Shown: positions 46,476 to 56,178 of the stretch, in pieces | Numbering within the stretch: position 1 is the first letter of the stretch | Layout of the letters: each line of letters opens with the position of its first letter | Source: Cohnella pontilimi | GTDB taxonomy: Bacteria > Bacillota > Bacilli > Paenibacillales > Paenibacillaceae | Assembly (NCBI RefSeq): GCF_005049045.1 | Contig: NZ_SUPK01000002.1 | Location: forward strand, 62,001 to 126,000 | DNA: 64,000 bases | Direction: 5' to 3' | Translations under genes and position numbers: made by a program | Notes under the pieces: generated by a model | The model's database searches: none | Seen by the model: only the letters and a program-made list of their open reading frames with translations | Told to the model about the DNA's origin: nothing

Positions 46476-46939
46476 GATTCGCTTCCGAATTGTTCAAGTT
46501 GGATAATTTCCGAGCGGTTCAGCACCTCGGTCAGATTCAGCAGGATCAGAAGGCGGTTTTCGTCCAGCTTGGCCACGCCGCTCAAATATTTGGCTTTGAC
46601 TCCGCCAACGACTTCAGGCGGGACTTCGATGCTGTCGCTCATCACATCCGACACATCGTTCGCCGAATCCACGATAAAGCCGATCTCCATGTCGTTAGCC
46701 GCGACAATGATGATCCGCGAGCTTTCGGTCGGCTCCGTCTCAGCGAGCCCGAAGCGGCCGCGAAGGTCGATGACCGGCACGACGACGCCTCTCAGGTTGA
46801 TGACGCCCTTTACGAACGAAGGGGTTTTGGGAACCCGGGTGATCGGGAGCATCCGCTCGATGTAACGGACTTTGTCGACTTCAATGCCATACTCTTCATT
46901 CGCTAACGTGAACACGATCACTTTGAGCTCTTCTGCCAT
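46472..46939 (-). CDS. cheW: chemotaxis coupling protein CheW
   Basis: A 155-residue single CheW/SH3-like domain (IVFTLANEEYGIEVDKVRYI and VKGVINLRGVVVPVIDLR). It links receptors to CheA. AAGGAGG lies upstream of the ATG, 29 nt after cheA. Confidence 0.96.
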   Translation of the reverse strand: MAEELKVIVFTLANEEYGIEVDKVRYIERMLPITRVPKTPSFVKGVINLRGVVVPVIDLRGRFGLAETEPTESSRIIIVAANDMEIGFIVDSANDVSDVMSDSIEVPPEVVGGVKAKYLSGVAKLDENRLLILLNLTEVLNRSEIIQLEQFGSES

Positions 46940-46967
46940 GCGAACTCCTCCTTATGACTGTTCCGGT

Positions 46968-49025
46968 TTACTTGATTAACGCGTTCGGATCGATAATAAG
47001 TGCCACTTGGCCGTCCCCGAGGATCGTCGCTCCGGATACGAGGTCGAGGTTCTTCAAATATTTGCCCAGCGTTTTCAGAACGATTTCGCTTTGACCGATG
47101 AATTCATCCACAAGTACCGCAGCCAGCTTGTCCCCTTTGCGGATGACGAGCATTTCGGTTTCCGTCTCTTCGGCGTCGCGATAATCCGGCGAATCGACCA
47201 GCTGCGCCAGAGACAGCACCGGAATCACCGACTGGCGGTACTCCACGATATTCGTGCCGTGCAGCGAGCGAATTTGATCCCGCTTGACCGTCGACGTCTC
47301 CACAATCGAAGAAAGCGGGAATGCGTACTTTTCCGACCCTAGCTTTACGAGCATCGCCGCGATGATGGACAAGGTAAGCGGCAATTGGATCGAGAAGGTC
47401 GTACCTTTGCCCGGCGCCGAGGTGACGGATACGTGACCGCCGAGCGACGAGATCTTCGCTTTGACCACGTCGAGACCGACGCCCCGTCCCGAGATGTCCG
47501 ACACTTTGTCTGCCGTGCTGAAGCCTGCCGCGAAGATGAGCATATTCACTTCGTCGTCGGTGAGCGCCTTGGCGGCCTCCGGCGTGACCACTCCGCGCTT
47601 CACCGCGGTGGCCAGCACTTTGTCGCGATGAATCCCGCGTCCGTCTTCCTCGATTTCGATAAAGACGTGGTTCCCGCTGTGGTAGGCCCGCAAATGAACC
47701 GTACCGATCTCCGGTTTCCCCGCCGCGAGCCGGTCCTCGATCGATTCGATCCCGTGATCCACGGCGTTCCGGATCAAATGCACCAGCGGATCTCCGATTT
47801 CGTCGATGACGGTCCGATCAAGCTCCGTCTCCGCTCCGCTGATGACCAGGTCAACCTTTTTGTTCAGCGACTTCGCCAAGTCTCGCACCATGCGGGGGAA
47901 CCTGTTGAAGACGCTGTCGATCGGCACCATTCGGAGCTTAAGGACGATGTTTTGCAAATCGGAGCTCACCCGGGCCATATGCTCGACCGTTTCGGTCAAA
48001 TCGCCGCGGCGGATTTCCGAAGCCAGCTGCTCGAGACGTACACGGTCGATGAGCATCTCGCTGAACAGGTTCATGAGCGAGTCAAGCCGCTCAATGTCCA
48101 CGCGGATTGTTCTCGGAGCCGCGCTGCCGGCGGCAGGAGCCGAACGCGGTGCCGCATTCTCGCTGGTCGCGGGCTGTGCCGCCGCAGGAGCTGTTGAAGC
48201 GGCCGCCGCTTCCCGTTGCGCGGCATTCGGAGCGGCAGGCGCTTCGTTCTCCGCCCGAGCCATCTCGGCGAGCGAAGATTTGTCGATGACGTTCAGCCTG
48301 ACCGATTCGATCTCCGAAACGCGCGAGATTTGCTCTTTCAGCGCTTCCTCGTCCATCCGGGTTATGTAATACACGGAGAAGCTGCGGTCGAACTTCTCTT
48401 GTTCGATGTCCTGGACGGAAGGATGGGATTTGACGACTTCCCCGTTGCGTTCCAGAACATCAAATACCATATAGGCCCGTGCCGCTTTCAGCACGCAGTC
48501 CTCGCGTACGGCCACTTCGATGTAATAAGCGCTGTGCCCGCTTTCGAGCGACTGCATCAGTACCGATTGTTGGAACTGATCCAACAGAAGCGAAGCCGAT
48601 AAATCGGAGGATTTGGAAGAAGCCGGGCCGGAGCCGGCGCTGTCTCCGGACACGATCGCCTTCAGACGCTGGACGAGCTCTCCGACGTCCGCTTTGCCGG
48701 TTCCTCCGTTGACCACGTCTTGGATCATGCCTTCCAGCGAGTCCAGACCTTTAAACAACGTATCGAAAATGTTGCCGTTCATGGAGAGCTTGCCGTTACG
48801 AACCAGATCCAGCACGTTCTCCATCTCATGCGTCAGAGAAGCGAGATCTTCAAACCCCATCGTCGCCGACATGCCCTTGAGCGTGTGAGCGGAACGGAAA
48901 ATGACCTGAACGATGTCGATGTCTTCCGGCTGTTGCTCCAGCCGAAGCATATTCTCGTTAAGGGATTGCAGATGTTCGTTTGCCTCGTCGATGAAGATCG
49001 ACAAATACTGATTCATTTCCTCCAC
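46968..49025 (-). CDS. cheA: chemotaxis histidine kinase CheA
   Basis: Encodes 685 residues from a GTG (AGGAGGTG about 8 nt upstream; an ATG three codons later has a poor SD distance). The P1 Hpt domain has His47 in FRSAHTLKGM. Then P2 (about 145-240), an Ala-rich linker, P3 dimerisation (about 300-370), P4 HATPase (NAVDHGIE, DDGRGI-like and SDISGRGVGLDVV) and P5 CheW-like. It phosphorylates CheY and CheB. Confidence 0.97.
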   Translation of the reverse strand: MEEMNQYLSIFIDEANEHLQSLNENMLRLEQQPEDIDIVQVIFRSAHTLKGMSATMGFEDLASLTHEMENVLDLVRNGKLSMNGNIFDTLFKGLDSLEGMIQDVVNGGTGKADVGELVQRLKAIVSGDSAGSGPASSKSSDLSASLLLDQFQQSVLMQSLESGHSAYYIEVAVREDCVLKAARAYMVFDVLERNGEVVKSHPSVQDIEQEKFDRSFSVYYITRMDEEALKEQISRVSEIESVRLNVIDKSSLAEMARAENEAPAAPNAAQREAAAASTAPAAAQPATSENAAPRSAPAAGSAAPRTIRVDIERLDSLMNLFSEMLIDRVRLEQLASEIRRGDLTETVEHMARVSSDLQNIVLKLRMVPIDSVFNRFPRMVRDLAKSLNKKVDLVISGAETELDRTVIDEIGDPLVHLIRNAVDHGIESIEDRLAAGKPEIGTVHLRAYHSGNHVFIEIEEDGRGIHRDKVLATAVKRGVVTPEAAKALTDDEVNMLIFAAGFSTADKVSDISGRGVGLDVVKAKISSLGGHVSVTSAPGKGTTFSIQLPLTLSIIAAMLVKLGSEKYAFPLSSIVETSTVKRDQIRSLHGTNIVEYRQSVIPVLSLAQLVDSPDYRDAEETETEMLVIRKGDKLAAVLVDEFIGQSEIVLKTLGKYLKNLDLVSGATILGDGQVALIIDPNALIK

Positions 49026-49067
49026 TGGCCGGACACCTCCTGGTTGGCTTTACCACTACATGCAGTT

Positions 49068-50513
49068 TCACTTGCTGCGGGATCTCACTTCGCGCACCAA
49101 TAACGGTGCGATACGCTGAAGCGGAACCTGGGCGTTAGCGGCGCCGAGCTCGACCGCCGAGCGTGGCATGCCGTATACGACGCAGGTTTCTTCCGCTTCC
49201 GCGATTCGCGTCTCCGCACCGTCTTCTTGCAGCGCCTTCATCCCCTTGGCTCCGTCGCTGCCCATGCCGGTCATCAATACGGCATGGCGCTTTAACTGCC
49301 GATGGCCGACCAGCGATTCGAAGAGTACGTCCACGGAAGGCATGTGTCCGCTTCGCGGCCCTTCCTCCGTGAGCTTGATGCGATACGTGCCCGATGACTC
49401 CTTCATGAGCGACATATGCTTGCCGCCCGGCGCGATATACGCGGTTGCGGATTCGACTTGCTCGCCGTCCCCCGCCTCCCGTACGCGTATCGAACAAAAC
49501 GAGTCGAGACGCTGGGCCAGTGAAAGGGTGAATTTAGGCGGCATATGCTGAACGACCAGCACCGGCGCTTCGAAATCCGCGGGCAGGCCGGTCAACACTT
49601 CATGCAGAGCGCGCGGTCCCCCGGTTGAAGTTCCGATGGCGACGATCTGCGAAAATACCGCCGAATGCTTAGCGGACTTACGCGGTTCAGGAGCCGAGGT
49701 ACGCGTCTCCCGTTTCGTCTCACGAACTGGCGGCGGCGAGACCGCCTTTGCCGCCGCGGGGGAACGTACCGGCTCAGGACTTCGCGGCACTGTTTTGGAC
49801 TGCGGCCGAAGCGATGAAGCTTCGGCGGCCGGCTTAGATGTCTTCGCTGAAGGTCGTGCCGACTTCGGCTGAGGCGCAGGTTCCGGCGGGTGGTGCATCT
49901 CTCTGGTCCGCTTCGGTCCCAATGCCGGATCTTGCGCGGGAGCCGTCACTTGATTCGAACCGGTGTCCGGCGGGACGGTGTTCACCGGTTCCGGAGGCGG
50001 CTCTGTCGAGATCGGCGTCTTCGGCACTCCTTCTGCGGTTTCCGGCGGCGAAGGCCATTCTTCGACGCTCCGGTCTTCCACAGCCGGAAGCATACGGAAT
50101 GTTCCTGTTTTCACCGCTTCTAAGGCGATCCGCAGTTTGTTAAGCAACTCGTCGCCGACCTGCCGGATATCCTGTCTCACCGAAGAATCCGGTTTGTGGA
50201 TAAAGTCGAATGCCCCGTATTGCAGTGCTCTTATCGTATCTCGGGTACCATTGTCCGTAATCGCGGAGAGCATGATAACGGGCGTAGGCCGAACCTCCAT
50301 AATGCGGCGCAACGCTTCGATCCCGTTCATTCTCGGCATCTCGAGGTCCATCGTAATGATGTCCGGTTCCAGCGAGAGCGCCAGGCGTACCGCTTCTTCC
50401 CCGTCGGAAGCGGTGGCCGCCACCGTAAAGTCGTCGTCCGCACCGATTCTGTCGCTGAACACTTTGCGCATAAAGGCCGAATCGTCCACGATGAGTACGC
50501 GATAGATGGGCAT
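49068..50513 (-). CDS. cheB: chemotaxis methylesterase/glutamine deamidase CheB with long linker
   Basis: Encodes 481 residues from the ATG at 50513 (GGAGAGGTGA upstream). A receiver domain (about 1-125, phospho-Asp56 in MDLEMP) is joined by an unusually long Pro/Ser/Lys-rich linker (about 140-287) to the esterase domain (catalytic Ser296 in GTSTGGPRAL, His in VQHMPPKF, Asp in GMGSDGAKG). The B. subtilis protein is 357 residues. It demethylates chemoreceptors. The linker composition suggests disorder. Confidence 0.96.
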   Translation of the reverse strand: MPIYRVLIVDDSAFMRKVFSDRIGADDDFTVAATASDGEEAVRLALSLEPDIITMDLEMPRMNGIEALRRIMEVRPTPVIMLSAITDNGTRDTIRALQYGAFDFIHKPDSSVRQDIRQVGDELLNKLRIALEAVKTGTFRMLPAVEDRSVEEWPSPPETAEGVPKTPISTEPPPEPVNTVPPDTGSNQVTAPAQDPALGPKRTREMHHPPEPAPQPKSARPSAKTSKPAAEASSLRPQSKTVPRSPEPVRSPAAAKAVSPPPVRETKRETRTSAPEPRKSAKHSAVFSQIVAIGTSTGGPRALHEVLTGLPADFEAPVLVVQHMPPKFTLSLAQRLDSFCSIRVREAGDGEQVESATAYIAPGGKHMSLMKESSGTYRIKLTEEGPRSGHMPSVDVLFESLVGHRQLKRHAVLMTGMGSDGAKGMKALQEDGAETRIAEAEETCVVYGMPRSAVELGAANAQVPLQRIAPLLVREVRSRSK

Positions 50514-50559
50514 GTACGACTTCACCTCTCCGCTGTTTTATCCGCAGCTGCTGCTTGTC

Positions 50560-51423
50560 CTAACTCCAAAGCCGCCTGATGCGTTGAAGAAATCCGCCGG
50601 CGGCCGGCTGAGCCGGACCTCTGTCTTCCCGTAAATACGACGCGGCGATCCGGTCGATCCCCTGCATGGCCGCACTCTGTGGAAACGCGAGCGAAAGCGG
50701 GGTTTGCTTTTTGACGGCTTTCGTCACCTGGGTGTCGTCCGGTATGAATCCGAGCACCGGCAAGTCCACAGCCAAATACTTCTGCACCACTTGGCGCATG
50801 TTGTCCGCCGTCACCAGACCTTCGCGCTCGTCGCTCACACGATTGACGACAAGCCGGAAAGGCACGTCGTGTCCCATGGTCTTGACCATTTTCATCAAGG
50901 CGTAGGCGTCCGTGATCGAAGTCGGTTCGGGCGTGGTGACGACGATCGTCTCTTCCGCCGCCGTAATGAACCGAAGCGTTTCCTTCGACAGACCGGCGCC
51001 GGTGTCGAACAGTAAATAATCGAAATGTCCATTCAACTGGCCAACCTGCTCGGCAAAGTACTCGATATCTTCATCGTCCAGACGTACGAGCTCTTGAAAC
51101 CCTGAGCCTCCCGCGATGAACGGAAGTTCGTTCGGCCCCGTCTGGATGATGTCCCAGATCGTTTTCTCCCGCTTAAGCAGATGAAACAGGTTATATTGCG
51201 CCGGGGTGCCGAGCAGGACATCGATGTTCGCCATGCCGATATCGGCGTCGAACACCAGCACGCTGTGTCCCCGGCGTTTGAGCGCCATCGCGAAGTTTAA
51301 GCTGAAATTCGACTTACCGACCCCTCCTTTGCCGCTGGTGACGGTCAGGATCCGCGTGGCCTTCGTGTCGGTATTTCCCCGTGTCATAATGAGCTGCCGG
51401 AGCGCTTGCGCTTGATCATTCAT
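50560..51423 (-). CDS. flhG: MinD-like ATPase FlhG (YlxH)
   Basis: A 287-residue ParA/MinD-type ATPase with deviant Walker A SGKGGVGKS (30-38). The N-terminal DQAQALRQL resembles the FlhF-activating motif, and the C-terminus has an amphipathic tail (LQRIRRLWS). It sets flagellar number and place with FlhF. The start overlaps the flhF end by 8 nt. Confidence 0.94.
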   Translation of the reverse strand: MNDQAQALRQLIMTRGNTDTKATRILTVTSGKGGVGKSNFSLNFAMALKRRGHSVLVFDADIGMANIDVLLGTPAQYNLFHLLKREKTIWDIIQTGPNELPFIAGGSGFQELVRLDDEDIEYFAEQVGQLNGHFDYLLFDTGAGLSKETLRFITAAEETIVVTTPEPTSITDAYALMKMVKTMGHDVPFRLVVNRVSDEREGLVTADNMRQVVQKYLAVDLPVLGFIPDDTQVTKAVKKQTPLSLAFPQSAAMQGIDRIAASYLREDRGPAQPAAGGFLQRIRRLWS

Positions 51424-52768
51424 GAGCCGGTTCCCCCAACAGCTTGTTTACCCATTCGGCCGGATCGAAGGGACGAATGTCGTCGGGCACGGTTTGGCCG
51501 CATGTAATGTAAGAAATCGGAAATGAAAACTCGCGCACCAGATTGACGATCGCGCCGAACGTGTCGGTTTCGTCCGTTTTGGTGATCAGAAGACGCCGGA
51601 CGCCGTATTTGGCGAACTGCGCGGCCACCAGCTTCATGTCGGCGTATTTGTGCGTCATGCTGAGCACAAGGAACGTTTCCGATTTCTCGCCAGGAGCGAG
51701 CAAGCTGTTCACTTCCGAAACAAACATCTCGTTACGGTAATTGCGGCCGGCAGTATCCATGAACAATAAATCGCGGTCCGCCATTTTCTTATAGGCACGG
51801 GTCAATTCTCCCGGTGAAAACACAACTTCCAAAGGAACATTCAAAATGTCCGCATAGGTACGAAGCTGATCGACCGCCGAAATCCGGTACGTATCCGCCG
51901 TGATCAAGCCGACCGATCTGCGGTGGTTCAGCGACTGCTCCGCCGCAAGCTTGGCGATCGTGGTCGTCTTGCCCACGCCCGTCGGTCCGACGAAGTGTGC
52001 GATCCGGATGCCGGGTGATATACCCGAACCGGCGCATGGCAGCAGCCAGGACGTGAGCACTTCCTTGGCCGCTTCGTAAGAAGCCGACTCGTCCGATTTG
52101 TCCTCGTCGCCCAGCCGGTGCCGCACTTCTTCTGCGAATTGCTCGACATGGACCGGATCAACGCCTTGTTCGGCCAGTCTCCGGCTCCATTTGACGACAG
52201 ATTCCGGCATGCTGCGGAACGTCTGCTGACGCGTCAGCTTCGCCATCATGTCCTTCATCGTGCGAAGCTCTTGCAGCAAGGTGAGCGTATTTTCGGAAGC
52301 CGGCGCTTCCCCGCCGGTCTGTCCTTGGGATGGATGGACAGCCTCAACCATACCCGGAAGCGGCGTCTCGTCTAACAGAGGTTTATATTCAACCGCCTGT
52401 TCCGCAATCGCTACTCCCGCAGGAGCCGCAGGCGCGGAAGCGCCCGATCCGGCTGCGTATTTGCTACGGACCGCCTGATTCGGTATCGGCGTGCGCAGCT
52501 CCGGCAGATCATCCGTTACGGATGCGGGCGGTTTGTTATCGGGGGCCGCGGGTTTGGCCGGCCGTGCCGGCTGCGGACGAGCCGGCATTTTGCGCGATGC
52601 TTCGTCTACCGCCGCGATCACTTCCACCCGTTTTTTGCGGAACATACCAAGAAATCCGCCGATGCGGATCTCTTTGGTATTGAGGATGACGGCGTCGGAA
52701 CCGAGCTCGCTGCGGATCATCTGAACGGCTTGCGGCAAATCGTCGACTACGTATCGTTTGACTTTCAT
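51416..52768 (-). CDS. flhF: SRP-type GTPase FlhF
   Basis: A 450-residue protein. A basic N-terminal B domain with an Ala/Pro-rich region (about 55-180) is followed by the NG domain: GPTGVGKTTT (261-270), DTAGRN and TKTDETDTFG. It acts with FlhG in positioning flagella. It overlaps flhA by 4 nt and flhG by 8 nt. Confidence 0.95.
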   Translation of the reverse strand: MKVKRYVVDDLPQAVQMIRSELGSDAVILNTKEIRIGGFLGMFRKKRVEVIAAVDEASRKMPARPQPARPAKPAAPDNKPPASVTDDLPELRTPIPNQAVRSKYAAGSGASAPAAPAGVAIAEQAVEYKPLLDETPLPGMVEAVHPSQGQTGGEAPASENTLTLLQELRTMKDMMAKLTRQQTFRSMPESVVKWSRRLAEQGVDPVHVEQFAEEVRHRLGDEDKSDESASYEAAKEVLTSWLLPCAGSGISPGIRIAHFVGPTGVGKTTTIAKLAAEQSLNHRRSVGLITADTYRISAVDQLRTYADILNVPLEVVFSPGELTRAYKKMADRDLLFMDTAGRNYRNEMFVSEVNSLLAPGEKSETFLVLSMTHKYADMKLVAAQFAKYGVRRLLITKTDETDTFGAIVNLVREFSFPISYITCGQTVPDDIRPFDPAEWVNKLLGEPAHE

Positions 52769-54798
52769 GCGTTCACCACCCCGACGCTTTGCACTTCAAT
52801 ATTGGGCTCCAACTCGCTGTAGGAAAGCACCGGAACATCTTGCAGACTTCTCTCCAGCAACTGACGCAAATACATGCGGATCGTCGGAGAAGTCAGAATG
52901 ATCGGCTGCTGCCCCGACTGCACCAGCCGGTTGACCTGTTCCGTCAGCTTCTGATAGAGCGATTGCGAGGACACCGGGTCCATCGCCAGATAGCTGCCCT
53001 GGTCGGATTGCTGCACCGATTCCGCGATTTTTTTCTCCACGGCCGGGCTGATCGTGATCACTTTCAGCGGCTCCGTGACGCTCGCGTACTGCTGCGTGAT
53101 TTGACGGGAAAGACTTTGGCGGACGTATTCGGTCAGCACTTCCGGGTCTTTCGTGTACTTGCCGTAATCGGCCAGTGTTTCGAAAATCGTGACCAGGTCG
53201 CGGATCGAAATCTTTTCCTTGAGCAGCTTGGACAACACCTTCTGGATTTCCCCAACGCTCAATATCGAAGGAATCAGCTCTTCCACCAGCGCCGGATACG
53301 TCTCCTTGACGCTCTCGACAAGCGCCTTCGTCTCTTGCCGTCCGATCAATTCGTGAGCGTATTTCTTAATGACTTCGGTCAAATGCGTCGCCACGACGGA
53401 AGGCGGATCCACCACCGTGTAACCGGCAAGCTCAGCCCGTTCCTTGGTGCTCTCGTCGATCCAGAGCGCCGGCAGGCCGAAAGCCGGTTCCTGCGTTTCG
53501 ATCCCCGTGATCGAGTCGTCTTCGAACCCGGGACTCATAGCCAAGTAGTGATTTAACAATAATTCGCCACGAGCCACCAAATTTCCTTTCATTTTGATGA
53601 CATATTCGTTCGGTTTTAGTTGAATATTGTCGCGAATTCGGATAACCGGCACAATAAGGCCCATTTCCAATGCGCATTGGCGCCTGATCATGATGATTCG
53701 GTCGAGCAAGTCGCCGCCCTGCTGGGTATCCGCAAGAGGAATAAGCCCGTACCCGAATTCGAATTCGATCGGATCAACCTGAAGCAAACTGATGACGCTC
53801 TCCGGGCTGCGAACCTCTTCGATCTCCTTCTCTTCGACCAGAAGCTCCTCTTCCTGTTTACGGCGGTCCAGATTTTTCTGGAGCCGGTAACCGGCGATAA
53901 CCAAAATGAGGGCATAAGGCATTGTGGTCATGAAAGGGATCGGCGTTGCGATGCCCAGCAAGGCGACCGTACCGGCCACAATATAGAGAAGACGGGGATA
54001 ACGAAACATTTGGCTGCTCAAGTCTTGTGCCATGTTTCCTTCGGAGGCCGCCCGGGTCACGATAATGCCGGTCGCCGTGCTGATCAGCAGGGCGGGCATT
54101 TGGCTCACCAGACCGTCACCGATCGACAGAACGGAAAATTTGCTGAGCGATTCGGTGATGCTCATTCCGTGAATGGCCATTCCGATAATAAATCCGCCGA
54201 TAAGGTTGATCAGCACGATAATGATGCTCGCGATGGCGTCCCCTTTGACGAACTTGCTCGCACCGTCCATGGCGCCGTAAAAGTCGGCTTCCTTCTCGAT
54301 CTTTTCCCGCCGTTCCCGCGCTTGGGTTTCATTGATCAAACCCGCGTTCAAGTCGGCGTCGATGCTCATCTGTTTCCCCGGCATCGCGTCGAGCGTGAAT
54401 CGTGCCGCCACCTCCGCGACTCGCTCCGAGCCTTTGGTGATGACGATAAACTGCACGACGACCAGAATAAGAAAGACGACGAAACCGATGGCGAGCTGAC
54501 CTCCGGCAACGAAGTTGCCGAAAGTTTCCACCACGTGGCCGGCGTAGGCATCCCGTAAGATCAGACGCGTCGTGGAGATGTTCAGCGCCAGCCGGAAAAT
54601 CGTCGTAATCAGCAGCAGAGAAGGAAAAATTGAAAAATGCAGCGCGTCTTGGGTATTCATCGAAATCAGCAAAATCATGAGCGCTATTGAAATATTGAGG
54701 ACAAGAAGCACGTCCAACAGCCCGGTCGGGATCGGCACGACCATCATGAGAACGATGCCGATGATGCCGAGCAAAATGCTGATGTCCCTGATTTTCAC
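52765..54798 (-). CDS. flhA: flagellar type III export protein FlhA
   Basis: Encodes 677 residues from a GTG with GGAGGG upstream. About eight membrane helices (1-310) with the FHIPEP-type region (SIFPSLLLITTIFRLALN and MPGKQMSIDADLNAG), then a large cytosolic domain binding chaperone-substrate complexes. Core of the export gate with FlhB, FliP, FliQ and FliR. Confidence 0.97.
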   Translation of the reverse strand: MKIRDISILLGIIGIVLMMVVPIPTGLLDVLLVLNISIALMILLISMNTQDALHFSIFPSLLLITTIFRLALNISTTRLILRDAYAGHVVETFGNFVAGGQLAIGFVVFLILVVVQFIVITKGSERVAEVAARFTLDAMPGKQMSIDADLNAGLINETQARERREKIEKEADFYGAMDGASKFVKGDAIASIIIVLINLIGGFIIGMAIHGMSITESLSKFSVLSIGDGLVSQMPALLISTATGIIVTRAASEGNMAQDLSSQMFRYPRLLYIVAGTVALLGIATPIPFMTTMPYALILVIAGYRLQKNLDRRKQEEELLVEEKEIEEVRSPESVISLLQVDPIEFEFGYGLIPLADTQQGGDLLDRIIMIRRQCALEMGLIVPVIRIRDNIQLKPNEYVIKMKGNLVARGELLLNHYLAMSPGFEDDSITGIETQEPAFGLPALWIDESTKERAELAGYTVVDPPSVVATHLTEVIKKYAHELIGRQETKALVESVKETYPALVEELIPSILSVGEIQKVLSKLLKEKISIRDLVTIFETLADYGKYTKDPEVLTEYVRQSLSRQITQQYASVTEPLKVITISPAVEKKIAESVQQSDQGSYLAMDPVSSQSLYQKLTEQVNRLVQSGQQPIILTSPTIRMYLRQLLERSLQDVPVLSYSELEPNIEVQSVGVVNA

Positions 54799-54827
54799 GC
54801 TGCGATCCCTCCTATCCGAATTGTCCT

Positions 54828-54978
54828 CTCCCGTTAATCGGGGTACTCCGAGAACGAATGGTCACTCCACCGCCGTTAAAACCAAGTTGTTTTGATTCTA
54901 TTGATGGATACAACTCGGTTTTAAAAGCGGCCGTAAACTTTCCGTGACCATTTCGTTCTCTCCGCCCCCTCTCGGGAG
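54828..54978. repeat. 151-bp imperfect inverted repeat between flhB and flhA
   Basis: Two arms of about 65-70 bp meet near 54900. Matching blocks include CTCCCG/CGGGAG at the ends, GAGAACGAATGGTCAC against its complement with one extra T, TTAAAACC against GGTTTTAA, and AAGTTGT/ACAACT near the tip. The transcript could form a long hairpin with bulges. No ORF, no T-tract and no SD lies within. It resembles a degenerate MITE or an intercistronic RNA structure. The whole flhB-flhA gap (54799-55042) holds only this and the hairpin at 55002-55032. Confidence 0.8.
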
Positions 54979-55001
54979 CCGGCCAATCTCCAACCACCAA
55001 C

Positions 55002-55032
55002 TCAGCCGGTCTGTTAATGTTGAGCCGGCTGC
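55002..55032 (-). other. stem-loop just after flhB
   Basis: CAGCCGG pairs with CCGGCTG around a 17-nt loop directly after the flhB stop on the minus strand. There is no T-run, so it is not a standard terminator. Confidence 0.5.
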
Positions 55033-55042
55033 ATTTTAATTC

Positions 55043-56137
55043 TTACGCCCTGCGGCGGCCTTTGAGGCGATATACATATGCCAAAACCTCGGCGACGGCC
55101 TGGAACAGATCGCCGGGCACGGTGTCCCCGATTTCCGTCCGTTCGTAAAGCGCGCGCGCGAGGGGCTTATTTTCCATAATCACGACATCATTCTTTCTTG
55201 CAATCTCCCGAATGCGGAGCGCCATATAATCCTGCCCTTTGGCGACAATGGTGGGAGCGTCCATCTTCGAGCCGTCATATTGCAAAGCGACGGCGAAGTG
55301 AGTCGGGTTGGTAATGACCACATCCGCCTTGGGCACTTCCTGCATCATGCGCATCATGGCCATCCGGCGTTGGCGTTCTTTGATCTTTCCTTTGATCAAC
55401 GGGTCGCCTTCCGTGTTTTTGTACTCGTCTTTGATGTCCTGCTTGCTCATTTTCAAGCTTTTTTCATATTCATATTTTTGGTACATGTAATCCGCCAGCG
55501 CGAGCAAGAACAAAGCGCCCGAAGCCAGCAAGCCGAGCCGCAAAGTCACGTCCGCCGTAAAGGCGAATATTCCTTGCACCGGCATGTTCGCCAATTCCAG
55601 CAGCCGCTTCTTCTCGGACATCAGCACGGAGTACACGATGACGCCGATAACGATGAGCTTAGTGGCACTTTTGAGAAACTCGACGGCCGACCTCATGGAA
55701 AACATCTGTTTCAAGCCGTTTAAAGGATTCAGCTTGTTCAGTTTCAATTTCAGTGGCTCCGTCGTGAACAGCCAGCCGATTTGCACATAATACGAGGCAA
55801 AAGCGACCAGAAGCGCGATGACCAAAATCGGTGAAACCACGATCAAAAGCTCGACGATATAATGAAAAAACAGGCTGGACACGTTCTGATCGGTCACTTG
55901 CATGTTCAACCGGTGCTGGAAAACATCGCCGAACAGCGCCTTCACCCGCCCCGTGAAAAACGGACCGAGCGCTAAAAAGCAGCACAGCGTCCCGAGCAAG
56001 ATGAGCGAACCTGGAATTTCCGCGCTTTTGGCCACCTGGCCTTTTTTTCGGGATTCCTGTCTCTTCTTGGGCGTCGCCTTCTCCGTTTTTTCGCCGGCAA
56101 ACAGCTGCAAGTCCATCCGGAGACGAAAACGGGACAC
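55043..56137 (-). CDS. flhB: flagellar type III export protein FlhB
   Basis: Encodes 364 residues from a GTG at 56137, with GGGAGGTGG 4-7 nt upstream; the longer upstream frame is unsupported. Four membrane helices, then the cytosolic autocleavage domain with NPTH near 270. It switches export specificity from hook to filament. It follows fliR by 41 nt. Confidence 0.96.
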   Translation of the reverse strand: MSRFRLRMDLQLFAGEKTEKATPKKRQESRKKGQVAKSAEIPGSLILLGTLCCFLALGPFFTGRVKALFGDVFQHRLNMQVTDQNVSSLFFHYIVELLIVVSPILVIALLVAFASYYVQIGWLFTTEPLKLKLNKLNPLNGLKQMFSMRSAVEFLKSATKLIVIGVIVYSVLMSEKKRLLELANMPVQGIFAFTADVTLRLGLLASGALFLLALADYMYQKYEYEKSLKMSKQDIKDEYKNTEGDPLIKGKIKERQRRMAMMRMMQEVPKADVVITNPTHFAVALQYDGSKMDAPTIVAKGQDYMALRIREIARKNDVVIMENKPLARALYERTEIGDTVPGDLFQAVAEVLAYVYRLKGRRRA

Positions 56138-56178
56138 TTTGCCACCTCCCTTGTGAGCGCAGATCATTAGAAGAATCA

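Noticed and set aside
54799-55042. Insertion sequence remnant between flhB and flhA
   Set aside because: No transposase-like frame and no clear target-site duplication were seen; listed only as an inverted repeat.
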